Assembly: GCA_023146355.1 (NCBI GenBank)
Contig: JAGLCH010000041.1
Location: 1 to 9,385 of the forward strand
Origin: Bacteriovoracaceae bacterium
GTDB taxonomy: Bacteria; Bdellovibrionota; Bacteriovoracia; Bacteriovoracales; Bacteriovoracaceae
Direction: 5' to 3'
Length of the DNA stretch: 9,385 nucleotides
Part shown: positions 1 to 6,101 of the stretch, in pieces
How positions within the stretch are numbered: the stretch's first letter is position 1
Layout of the letters: every line of letters starts with the position of its first letter
Translations under genes and position numbers: made by a program
Notes under the pieces: generated by a model
Seen by the model: the letters and a program-made list of their open reading frames with translations, nothing else
Told to the model about the DNA's origin: nothing
The model's database searches: none

Positions 1-1754
1 TGAACAGCTTCAATCCCATCCTTTGCCATGATTAAAGTAAATGGATAATCCTTTAAATAGAGGCGAATAAGCTCTCTATTTGCCTCACTATCATCAACAA
101 TTAAGATTTTAGCTTCGAGCTTCTTAAGGGGTACCAGTGAACGTTCTGTCTTTTCCTCCCTACTCTCCACCGTAACTGAACTATAAGGTATGCTCAATTG
201 ATAGAAAAAATTTCCTTCAGCATCATGATCCGTTTCGAGCTTGCCTTCCATCAGCTCAACTATCTTTTGCACCATTGAGACTCCGCGCTCTATTGGTGGG
301 AACTTATTTTCACCTAATGGGCAGACCACTGCTTCATGTGTGGTGAGTGTTACCTGGATATTTTCTCTCTCATCTAAAACAATAAGATCAACTGAAATTT
401 TGATCAAGGCACATTTCATTGTGTGGTCAACATTATCTAGTATTATTCCAAAAACCTGAGATAGCCTCTTGCTATCACCATAGATCAAAGGAGCAATCAG
501 CTTCTTATAGCTAATCTCGCAACGCCCATCCTCTGGCCGAAATACTTTACTTAATAGTTGAACGACATCAAAAGGATCGTTCATAATATTTAGTTCACCA
601 GATTCAATTTTTGAAATATCTGTTATCTCCTGAGAAAGGTGATAAATGAGTTTACTGGCCTCCTTTATCGACTTGATGTGATTCTTTTGAGCTTCTTCTA
701 TCTCTTCTTCAAGCATCACATCAGTTACCCCAAGTAGGACATTGAGTGGAGAACGGATCTCCTTTGCAATACCAATAATAAATTCAGTATTGGACACCAG
801 AGAATTTTTGATCACTTCCTCTTTGGCAAATAACTCTCTTGAAAGAGATTTTACCTTTATCTCATCATTATCAAGGTGCTCTTTAAGCTTCATTTTCTCT
901 GTTATATCTGATGTAAGTCCAGCGACATGATTAGGCCTTCCCTCACTATCTCTCTGATAGATAACCCCAGTAACTCTCACCCATTCCCAGTTATCATTTT
1001 CAATCTCTCTTCGAAATTCATAGTTGAGTACAGGATGCTTTCCATTTAAAAACTGGGATAGTTCTTTGTTTAAACCATCAAGGTCGTCTTCATGAACACG
1101 GTTAAAAAACTCTTTTGGGGTTAACCTAGATCCCACTCCATGCCCAGGAATACTTCCAAAAACTTTATCAATAATTATAAGATCTTTTTCAAGATCCCAT
1201 TCCCAGAACTCCATTTTCTCATCATTTACCACTGCTTGAAGCATGCCAAGACGCTTTGCTGTGTTTTCATCTTCTTCAATTTCAGCTGAAATATCTTTAA
1301 CAAAACCGACAAAGCTTAAAGGATTCGCCTCTTCATCTCGCTCAATAATACGGCCAAAATCTTCAACCCATATATCTCCATGGTGTAAGCTCTTAACTTT
1401 GTAACGAATATGATAGATAGGAGTTCGCTCATTTATATAGTCTTCGAATGCGGCCTCAACTTCATTTTTAAACTCAGGTAATACATGTTTGAGAAAGGTA
1501 TTGTAACAACAACAATCAGGATCGACTTCAACCCCCATAACCTTGACCCATTGCTTTGAAGACTTCATGGACTTACTGTTTATATTATAATTCCATACGC
1601 CAATGTGACTGTTATTCAAAACAGTAGAAAGTTCATCTTGAACCTTCAGGACTTCTTGATAGACTGAGTCGTATTGCTTTTTAAGCACGATTACAAATGC
1701 TATTAAAATCACAACGACAATAAAAGAAATTGATAATATATATTCCACGCCCAT
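1..1754 (-). CDS. Tandem-PAS hybrid sensor histidine kinase-like protein, degenerate kinase core (partial, C-terminus outside window)
   Basis: The reading frame is open from an ATG at 1754 to the left edge, giving 584 residues. Residues 5-24 form one membrane helix with no periplasmic sensor loop. Two PAS folds of the PAS_3 type follow at about 42-160 and 168-290, each ending in an I(A/T)-like DIS/DIT motif (DISAEIEE, SDITEKM). A dimerisation/H-box region lies at about 322-390, a HATPase-like region at about 395-525, and a receiver domain starts at about 546 (ILIVDDSEANRELI). The H-box reads IAKEIRSPLN, so Lys331 sits where the phosphoacceptor His belongs. The first Asn of the N-box is Ile437, no DxGxGI box is visible, and the GLGL box reads ERGVSM. 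I therefore call it a pseudokinase that keeps a receiver start; the phosphoacceptor Asp of the receiver lies beyond the edge. An AGGGGG ribosome site is only 3 bases before the ATG, so the GTG at 1748 (spacing 9) is an alternative start. The kinase-family assignment is firm; the inactivity is inferred. Confidence 0.9.
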   Translation of the reverse strand, partial: MGVEYILSISFIVVVILIAFVIVLKKQYDSVYQEVLKVQDELSTVLNNSHIGVWNYNINSKSMKSSKQWVKVMGVEVDPDCCCYNTFLKHVLPEFKNEVEAAFEDYINERTPIYHIRYKVKSLHHGDIWVEDFGRIIERDEEANPLSFVGFVKDISAEIEEDENTAKRLGMLQAVVNDEKMEFWEWDLEKDLIIIDKVFGSIPGHGVGSRLTPKEFFNRVHEDDLDGLNKELSQFLNGKHPVLNYEFRREIENDNWEWVRVTGVIYQRDSEGRPNHVAGLTSDITEKMKLKEHLDNDEIKVKSLSRELFAKEEVIKNSLVSNTEFIIGIAKEIRSPLNVLLGVTDVMLEEEIEEAQKNHIKSIKEASKLIYHLSQEITDISKIESGELNIMNDPFDVVQLLSKVFRPEDGRCEISYKKLIAPLIYGDSKRLSQVFGIILDNVDHTMKCALIKISVDLIVLDERENIQVTLTTHEAVVCPLGENKFPPIERGVSMVQKIVELMEGKLETDHDAEGNFFYQLSIPYSSVTVESREEKTERSLVPLKKLEAKILIVDDSEANRELIRLYLKDYPFTLIMAKDGIEAV

Positions 1755-1783
1755 GGGCCCCCTAATCTATTCTTCAATATTTT

Positions 1784-1794
1784 CTATCGGATAG
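1784..1794. other. Perfect short palindrome in the divergent intergenic region
   Basis: The 81-base gap between the leftward sensor gene and the rightward RDD gene must hold both start signals. It contains CTATC-G-GATAG, a perfect 5-base dyad. TATCGG from this dyad recurs inverted as CCGATA at 1822-1827, close to the RDD start. It could be an operator for a dimeric regulator, but a dyad this short in AT-rich DNA may be chance. Confidence 0.2.
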
Positions 1795-1835
1795 GATGCA
1801 CTCAACTTTTAGTTAATTTTACCGATAAGTTAGTT

Positions 1836-2375
1836 ATGAGTGTTCTAACAAAAAAACATAAGTCATATTTACTCAAGTACAGGACGTATGCTTTTACGCT
1901 AGATTTATTTATTATTACTCTACTGAATAAAGTTATTATTCAGTCCTATGGACTCTATCTAAAAACCGTTTTCTTTCACTATCCTCAAGCAAAGCAGCTT
2001 GAGATTCTTGCAGGAATAGATAAGGTCTTTCTTGGGATACTATCTCTGCTCTTTGTGAGCTACTTTACTTTCTCCTATTACTTGGGACAGGGGCAAACGC
2101 CCGGAAAGATTATATTTGGAATTAAAATTGTCGATAAGAACTACAATTCTCCAGGAATCGTGGCCAGTTTTTTGAGAACGATAGGATATATTTTTTGCTA
2201 CATAACTGGGCTCCTCCTTTTTGCTCTCCCCTATTTCACAAAAAAGGGAAGTGGTTTTCAAGATTGGTTCTCAAGAAGTTCAGTAGTTCGTACCAACTCA
2301 TTACTTATACCATCGGCAGAGCTAGTCCAGTTTACAGGGACTACTGAGCTTGAAGAAGAAAAGATTGCAGCTTAA
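1836..2375 (+). CDS. RDD family integral membrane protein
   Basis: This 179-residue protein carries the RDD-family signature. Arg16, Ala19 and Asp23 are spaced as in R-x-x-A-x-x-x-D at the start of the first membrane helix (YRTYAFTLDLFI). The loop GQTPGKIIFGIKIVD at 86-100 matches the conserved GxTxGKxxxGxxVVD element. Arg114 opens a third helix, and FQDWFSR at 142-148 supplies the late conserved Asp. Three hydrophobic segments at about 20-38, 62-84 and 110-133 agree with the family's usual topology. The C-terminal 25 residues are polar and end in an acidic EEEK stretch. Members of this family are membrane proteins of mostly unknown role; some are linked to ion or solute transport, so I assign no substrate. 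The ATG has only a weak GATAAG upstream and no strong ribosome site. The gene diverges from the sensor gene and ends at a convergent terminator region. Confidence 0.85.
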   Translation: MSVLTKKHKSYLLKYRTYAFTLDLFIITLLNKVIIQSYGLYLKTVFFHYPQAKQLEILAGIDKVFLGILSLLFVSYFTFSYYLGQGQTPGKIIFGIKIVDKNYNSPGIVASFLRTIGYIFCYITGLLLFALPYFTKKGSGFQDWFSRSSVVRTNSLLIPSAELVQFTGTTELEEEKIAA

Positions 2376-2404
2376 ACGAGATCTAATTTATGGAGTGCTC
2401 AACG

Positions 2405-2429
2405 AAAAAGAGCACTATAAATAGTGCTC
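2405..2429 (-). terminator. Rho-independent terminator of the small membrane protein gene
   Basis: GAGCACTAT at 2410-2418 and ATAGTGCTC at 2421-2429 form a perfect 9-base inverted repeat. Read leftward, the hairpin is followed by five T residues (2409-2405). It lies 34 bases past the stop codon at 2464. On the other strand the same hairpin lies about 35 bases after the RDD stop and is followed by TTC, so it may also stop rightward transcription weakly. Confidence 0.8.
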
Positions 2430-2463
2430 TTCAAACAAATCTAAAAATACTCAATAGCAAAAG

Positions 2464-2676
2464 CTATGATCTTGTATTTTTAGCAATCTCAACCAAAGCG
2501 TGTGAAGCTTCTGCGATAAGAATAAGAGGCAGAGATAGAACAACCCCACCAATTAAACCTCCAATCAGCCCAGCAACACCACCAGAAACTACACCAGCAA
2601 TTGTTGTAAGAACAACAAATGCAGCACAAATCCATACAATAAACTTAGAAACAGTAATCGTAACCTTATAATCCAT
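2464..2676 (-). CDS. Small glycine-rich integral membrane protein, 70 residues, unknown function
   Basis: I place the start at the ATG at 2676 because a strong GGAGGA ribosome site lies 6-7 bases upstream of it. An earlier in-frame ATG at 2688 would put this ribosome site inside the gene. The protein has a short polar start (MDYKVTITVSK), one helix at about 12-30, then a glycine-rich second helix containing GGVAGLIGGLIGG at about 33-45 that runs into VVLSLPLILIAEA. The tail ends in AKNTR, which recalls the ENTR-like tail I have seen on other small bacterial membrane proteins; this is a loose resemblance. The glycines at every third or fourth place form a glycine-zipper pattern suited to close helix packing or self-association. 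It is a single-gene unit with its own terminator, diverging from the rhodanese gene. The strong ribosome site and terminator support a real gene, but I cannot name a function. Confidence 0.75.
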   Translation of the reverse strand: MDYKVTITVSKFIVWICAAFVVLTTIAGVVSGGVAGLIGGLIGGVVLSLPLILIAEASHALVEIAKNTRS

Positions 2677-2907
2677 AATTTCCTCCATAGTTAAAATTAT
2701 CATCGTCATTATTGAGAATATCTTAATGACTTAATTTTTACAGACGAGGAAAAACAAGGGAGTGACCTCCAGCATCGCCTTACTCTTGAATTTTAAGGTA
2801 TTTAATTCATAGTTTGAGACCTTCAATAACGATATTGCCACAAACTATATTAACTGAGCGCGATTCTATGCTAAAAGAGTTTCATACACATTTTCAATGG
2901 AGACCAA
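2677..2907. other. Divergent intergenic region, 231 bases
   Basis: This gap separates the leftward small membrane gene from the rightward rhodanese gene and should hold promoters for both. It contains the GGAGGA ribosome site of the small gene and, near 2897, the GGAGA site of the rhodanese. I looked for tRNA-like cloverleafs, longer inverted repeats and small ORFs with ribosome sites and saw none. No -35/-10 pair was good enough to call. Confidence 0.5.
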
Positions 2908-3255
2908 ATGGACTTAGTAACATTAAAGCAGTATTGGCCAATTCTCTTAATTATAGCTTACTTTGGCCATCGTAAATATAAGACAATTAAGGTGAGAAAA
3001 ATGATTCCAGAATTAAAGAAAAATGGGGTTCAAATAGTAGATGTAAGATCTCCAGATGAGTTCAAAGCTGGTAACAATCCTGAATCCATCAATCTTCCAG
3101 TTAATGCAATACTGACACAAATAAGTAAGCTAAAAAAAGATCTACCAGTAATCGTTTGCTGCGCTAGCGGCTCCAGAAGCGGTGTCGCTGCACATATGAT
3201 TCGAGCGAAGGGATTTAAAGTTTACAATGCTGGCAACTGGCAAAATACCTTTTAA
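2908..3255 (+). CDS. Membrane-anchored single-domain rhodanese-like protein
   Basis: This 115-residue protein begins with a short hydrophobic helix at about 9-20 (WPILLIIAYFG) followed by basic residues, so it is probably tethered to the inner membrane with its domain in the cytoplasm. Residues 33-115 form one rhodanese domain. IVDVRSPDEFKAGNNPESINLPV at 43-65 is the usual DVR...EF...G.IpgAinip stretch with HI replaced by NNPES. The active-site loop is CASGSRS with catalytic Cys85 and Arg90, preceded by a second cysteine, Cys84. The end GFKVYNAGNW matches the GF.v.nl.GG.. close of the family, though the usual second Gly is Asn. Such proteins carry persulfide sulfur or work in thiol redox chemistry; the acceptor cannot be told from sequence. 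A GGAGA ribosome site lies about 6 bases before the ATG. It appears to be a single-gene unit ending at a hairpin shared with convergent arfB. Confidence 0.88.
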   Translation: MDLVTLKQYWPILLIIAYFGHRKYKTIKVRKMIPELKKNGVQIVDVRSPDEFKAGNNPESINLPVNAILTQISKLKKDLPVIVCCASGSRSGVAAHMIRAKGFKVYNAGNWQNTF

Positions 3256-3268
3256 TTCAATAAAATAA

Positions 3269-3293
3269 GGGGAAGCATTTGTTTCCTCGTTTT
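3269..3293. terminator. Probable bidirectional terminator between rhodanese and arfB
   Basis: GGGGAA at 3269-3274 pairs with TTCCTC at 3283-3288 (six pairs, one G-T) around an 8-base loop, then GTTTT follows on the + strand. It starts 14 bases after the rhodanese stop. On the - strand the hairpin is followed by TTATTTTATT, which suits termination of arfB. The stem is short, so strength is uncertain. Confidence 0.5.
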
Positions 3294-3684
3294 AAAACTT
3301 CTCACGTCGAAGTTTCTTCTTAATCGAATCCATCTTCTTTCCATCAAGTCTTCTTTTCACCGAACCTCTGGTTGGTTTAGTGGCCTTCCGTTTTTTTGGC
3401 GGAAATTCCACTGAGAGTAGAAGCTCATGAAGCTTGGCAATACAATCATCAATATTTTGATTTTGACTGCGCTGACGCTGGGAGGTCATCACTACCTTAG
3501 TATTAACAATGAAGCGCCTGTATTTTTCTTTAAATCGATCCTTGATTCCACGATTAATGACAGATGATGACTCCATATCCCACTCAAGCGTTGCCTTAGA
3601 GTTAACTTTGTTCACGTTCTGTCCCCCAGCACCTGAGCTGCGAGAAAAACTAAATGAAAATTCAGAGTATGGAATTTTGATCAT
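3292..3684 (-). CDS. arfB: Alternative ribosome-rescue factor / peptidyl-tRNA hydrolase ArfB (YaeJ)
   Basis: ArfB hydrolyses peptidyl-tRNA on ribosomes stalled at the end of a broken mRNA, using a release-factor-like GGQ loop with its basic tail laid in the empty mRNA channel. Here the 130-residue protein has SSGAGGQNVNKVNSKATL at 16-33, with the catalytic GGQ at 20-22. It lacks a codon-recognition domain, as expected. The tail from about 97 is half Lys/Arg (17 of 34 residues) and holds the family element KPTRGSVKRRL at 103-113, close to the PTRxSxxRRL of E. coli YaeJ, which is about 140 residues long. It lies 45 bases downstream of aspS on the same strand, but an intrinsic terminator fills that gap and ends nine bases before the ATG. 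Only a weak GAG precedes the start. Expression must therefore rely on read-through or on a promoter inside the end of aspS. Confidence 0.93.
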   Translation of the reverse strand: MIKIPYSEFSFSFSRSSGAGGQNVNKVNSKATLEWDMESSSVINRGIKDRFKEKYRRFIVNTKVVMTSQRQRSQNQNIDDCIAKLHELLLSVEFPPKKRKATKPTRGSVKRRLDGKKMDSIKKKLRREKF

Positions 3685-3693
3685 ACGTAACTC

Positions 3694-3721
3694 AAAAAAA
3701 AGGCCTCACATTTGAGAGGCC
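3694..3721 (-). terminator. Rho-independent terminator of aspS
   Basis: Read leftward, GGCCTC (3721-3716) and GAGGCC (3707-3702) form a perfect GC-rich 6-pair stem with an 8-base loop, followed at once by eight T residues (3701-3694). It starts 8 bases after the aspS stop codon. Its T-run ends only nine bases before the arfB start. Confidence 0.9.
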
Positions 3722-3729
3722 GGTTAAAA

Positions 3730-5535
3730 TTATTTCTTTTCTTTTTGGTTCCAATTAAAGTGGAGCTCTTCAAGCTGAGCTGCAGCGGGCCTCGAAGGAG
3801 ATCCTGCCATCATATCAGTTGCAGAGTTAGTCTTAGGAAAAGCAATAACATCTTTAATGAATTCTGTTTTCATGAGAATCATCATAATGCGGTCTAGACC
3901 AAATGCTAATCCACCATGTGGAGGTACTCCAAATTTTAGAGCATTAATGAAGAAACCAAACTGCGAGTCGATCTCTTCATCAGTCATATTCAGGCACTTA
4001 AACATATGAGACTGAATCTTATTGTCATAAATTCTGATAGATCCGCCACCAAGCTCGTAGCCGTTACAAACAACATCGTAAGCATCGGCCTTACATTCGC
4101 TTAGACTGCCATTTTTATCACCTGGAGCACCGTTTAAGAATTTTTCAAGGTCGCATGCCTTAGGCTGAGTGAATGGGTGGTGACGAGCTGCAAATCGCCC
4201 AGCTTCTTCACTCCACTCAAATAAAGGAAAGTCATTAATCCATAGGAATACATTCTCTTTACAATGAAGCTCAAACTTGTTTCCAAGAAAACGTCTTACT
4301 GCATCTGCAGAAGCATGGGCAACTTCATGATTCATATCAGCGAAGAACATCCATAGGCCATTGCCCTTCTCTGGTGACATACTATCTAAACCAGAGTAGA
4401 TCTCATCAGTGATAAATTTGGAAACACCACCAGTTCTCTTTCCATCTTGTGTTTTAAACCAAGCAACACCTTTTCCACCATAAGGCCTTACAACTTCAAC
4501 AAGAGCATCGATATCTTTTCGTGCCATTGTCCCCATTGATTCAGGAAGGAAAATCGCTTTAACTAATCCGCCGCTATTAGCAGGACCAGAAAAAACTTTG
4601 AATTCAGATGACTTAAATAGTTCTGCTGCCTTCATGTGCTTGAGTTCAAAACGAGCATCTGGTTTATCACACCCGTAAATATCCATTGCCTCATCGAAGC
4701 CCATCACTGGGATAGAAAGACCATCTTTAAGGCCAAAAATTTCTGCGAGAAGCTTTTCTATTAAATTTTTAATATACTCAGGAGTTGCAAAAGATATTTC
4801 CATATCGATTTGAGTGAACTCAGGCTGACGATCAGAACGAAGATCTTCATCACGGAAACACTTACAAATCTGAAAATATTTGTCTGTTCCGCCAATCATC
4901 AAGAGCTGCTTTAGAGTCTGGGGCGACTGAGGAAGGGCGTAAACCTGACTTGGGTGAACACGACTAGGAACAATGTAATCACGAGCACCTTCAGGAGTGG
5001 ACTTGTAAAGCATTGGAGTTTCAACTTCTACGAAGTCTTCATTCATAAGAACGTTTCGAACTTTAAACGTTGTCTGAGAACGAAGCTTAAGCATATCCTG
5101 AAGTTTTTTTGTTCTTAGGTCTAGGTAACGGTATTTGAGCTTTAAGTCGTCACTTGCCCCAACCTGACCGTAAGGCAAAAATGGAATATTATCTTTATCA
5201 GACTGGCTCATTACTTCTATCTCAGAAACGAGAAGTTCAACCATCCCTGTTTCCATTTTCCTATTCTGAGCGCTATCTGGACGAACACGAACAAGACCTT
5301 TAGCTCTAATAACAGATTCAAGTGAGCAATCTTTTAAAATCGATAGGTCTCCCTTGAAATCTTCAAAATTGAGTTGAGTGACTCCATACTTATCGCGAAT
5401 ATCAATAAAGTGGATTCCTCCAAGGTCACGGGACTTATTAACCCAACCACACAGGACAACTTCAGTCCCACTATTTTCTTCTCTTAGCTCACCACAATTG
5501 TGACCATTGATTCTGCCCTTAATAGAGTCCACCAT
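3730..5535 (-). CDS. aspS: Aspartate--tRNA ligase, bacterial type
   Basis: AspRS activates aspartate with ATP and charges tRNA-Asp in the cytoplasm. The 601-residue length fits the bacterial form (E. coli about 590). The N-terminal OB-fold anticodon domain covers about 1-115 (GWVNKSRDLGGIHFIDIRD). The class II core follows: motif 1 near 159-176, QSPQTLKQLLM at 203-213, motif 2 FRDEDLRSDRQPEFTQID at 227-244, an inserted GAD domain at about 290-420, HHPFTQP at 452-458, and motif 3 GGLAFGLDR at 541-549. The catalytic arginines of motifs 2 and 3 are present. Leu38 matches the Leu found in tRNA-Asp-discriminating enzymes where non-discriminating ones have His, but the second marker position is Ser88 rather than Lys, so specificity is not settled. 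GAGGAG lies 9 bases before the ATG. It diverges from the DUF192 gene and is followed by its own terminator and then arfB. Confidence 0.98.
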   Translation of the reverse strand: MVDSIKGRINGHNCGELREENSGTEVVLCGWVNKSRDLGGIHFIDIRDKYGVTQLNFEDFKGDLSILKDCSLESVIRAKGLVRVRPDSAQNRKMETGMVELLVSEIEVMSQSDKDNIPFLPYGQVGASDDLKLKYRYLDLRTKKLQDMLKLRSQTTFKVRNVLMNEDFVEVETPMLYKSTPEGARDYIVPSRVHPSQVYALPQSPQTLKQLLMIGGTDKYFQICKCFRDEDLRSDRQPEFTQIDMEISFATPEYIKNLIEKLLAEIFGLKDGLSIPVMGFDEAMDIYGCDKPDARFELKHMKAAELFKSSEFKVFSGPANSGGLVKAIFLPESMGTMARKDIDALVEVVRPYGGKGVAWFKTQDGKRTGGVSKFITDEIYSGLDSMSPEKGNGLWMFFADMNHEVAHASADAVRRFLGNKFELHCKENVFLWINDFPLFEWSEEAGRFAARHHPFTQPKACDLEKFLNGAPGDKNGSLSECKADAYDVVCNGYELGGGSIRIYDNKIQSHMFKCLNMTDEEIDSQFGFFINALKFGVPPHGGLAFGLDRIMMILMKTEFIKDVIAFPKTNSATDMMAGSPSRPAAAQLEELHFNWNQKEKK

Positions 5536-5570
5536 TTGCGAAATCTCCTCTTATGAATTAGTGTTTTTGT
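5536..5570. promoter_or_regulatory. Short divergent gap between aspS and the DUF192 gene
   Basis: Only 35 bases separate the two divergent start codons. They include the aspS ribosome site GAGGAG at about 5545-5550, leaving no room for complete promoters. Each gene's -35/-10 must therefore lie inside, or overlap, the 5' end of the other. I could not fix either promoter with confidence. Confidence 0.4.
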
Positions 5571-6101
5571 ATGAAGCATTTTATAACTATAATAAGCCTA
5601 CAATTTATCGTTTTTCTTACCTCATGTCATGCTGAAAATAAGCTAGACCCCTTTAAATTAGGGGCACTAACCCTTGAAAGCGGAGAGAGAGTCGAGCTTG
5701 AAATTGTTTACAGTGACAAAGATCACTCACGGGGCTTAAGCGCCAGAAAATCTGAAAGCTTAGGGCCCAACAAGGGAATGCTTTTTTACTACTCCAATAT
5801 GGATTTGCGCCGCTTTTGGATGCCCGACACCTATTTTGACCTCGATATTTTTTTCTTGAGTAGCAACTTTAAGGTAATTGAAATTGCAAGAAATATGAAG
5901 GCACATCCTGGACTTGAAGTACCGCCAGCAATAGGAAAGACCCCTACTGTAATGTGTCGCCACGTCTTAGAAATGAGAAGTGGAGATCCCCTTTCAAAGG
6001 CAATAAAAATAGGGGCCACTCTCAAGTGGACAGGAAAAATTTCAATTGAAAAAGTTGAAAGTAATTTAAAGATGCTTAAAGGTTTACTCAACAAGCACTA
6101 G
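5571..6101 (+). CDS. DUF192 family lipoprotein
   Basis: The 176-residue product starts with a lipoprotein signal: basic MKH, a hydrophobic stretch, and the lipobox LTSC with Cys19 as the lipidated residue. His20 and Ala21 follow, with no Asp at +2, so sorting to the outer membrane is possible. The DUF192 domain covers about 35-152. It shows the family hallmarks RGLSAR at 54-59, KGMLFYY at 68-74, FWMPDT at 82-87, LDIFF at 91-95 and a closing GATLKW. The tail at 154-176 is an extra lysine-rich segment that DUF192 proteins usually lack. The family has known structures but no settled biochemical role, so I assign none. There is no clear ribosome site before the ATG; the one upstream ATG at 5553 meets a stop after two codons. 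It diverges from aspS, and its last 18 bases overlap the convergent ftsB-like gene. Confidence 0.9.
   Translation: MKHFITIISLQFIVFLTSCHAENKLDPFKLGALTLESGERVELEIVYSDKDHSRGLSARKSESLGPNKGMLFYYSNMDLRRFWMPDTYFDLDIFFLSSNFKVIEIARNMKAHPGLEVPPAIGKTPTVMCRHVLEMRSGDPLSKAIKIGATLKWTGKISIEKVESNLKMLKGLLNKH

Noticed and set aside
241..930. Two rightward ORFs (241-459 and 742-930)
   Set aside because: Both lie inside the sensor kinase gene on the opposite strand, whose frame shows clear PAS, HATPase-like and receiver features.
2390..2671. Rightward ORF of 93 residues opposite the small membrane protein
   Set aside because: It has no ribosome site, begins inside a terminator hairpin and reads as a low-complexity Pro/Thr string, which is the antisense image of the glycine-rich helix on the other strand.
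2868..2975. ATG at 2868 starting a short rightward ORF before the rhodanese
   Set aside because: It has no ribosome site and runs out of frame into the rhodanese gene, which has GGAGA before its own ATG at 2908.
3509..3897. Rightward ORFs across arfB and the end of aspS
   Set aside because: They are antisense to two firmly identified genes and cross an intrinsic terminator.
5760..6094. Leftward ORFs inside the DUF192 gene
   Set aside because: They have no ribosome site and no family resemblance, while the rightward frame shows the lipobox and DUF192 motifs.
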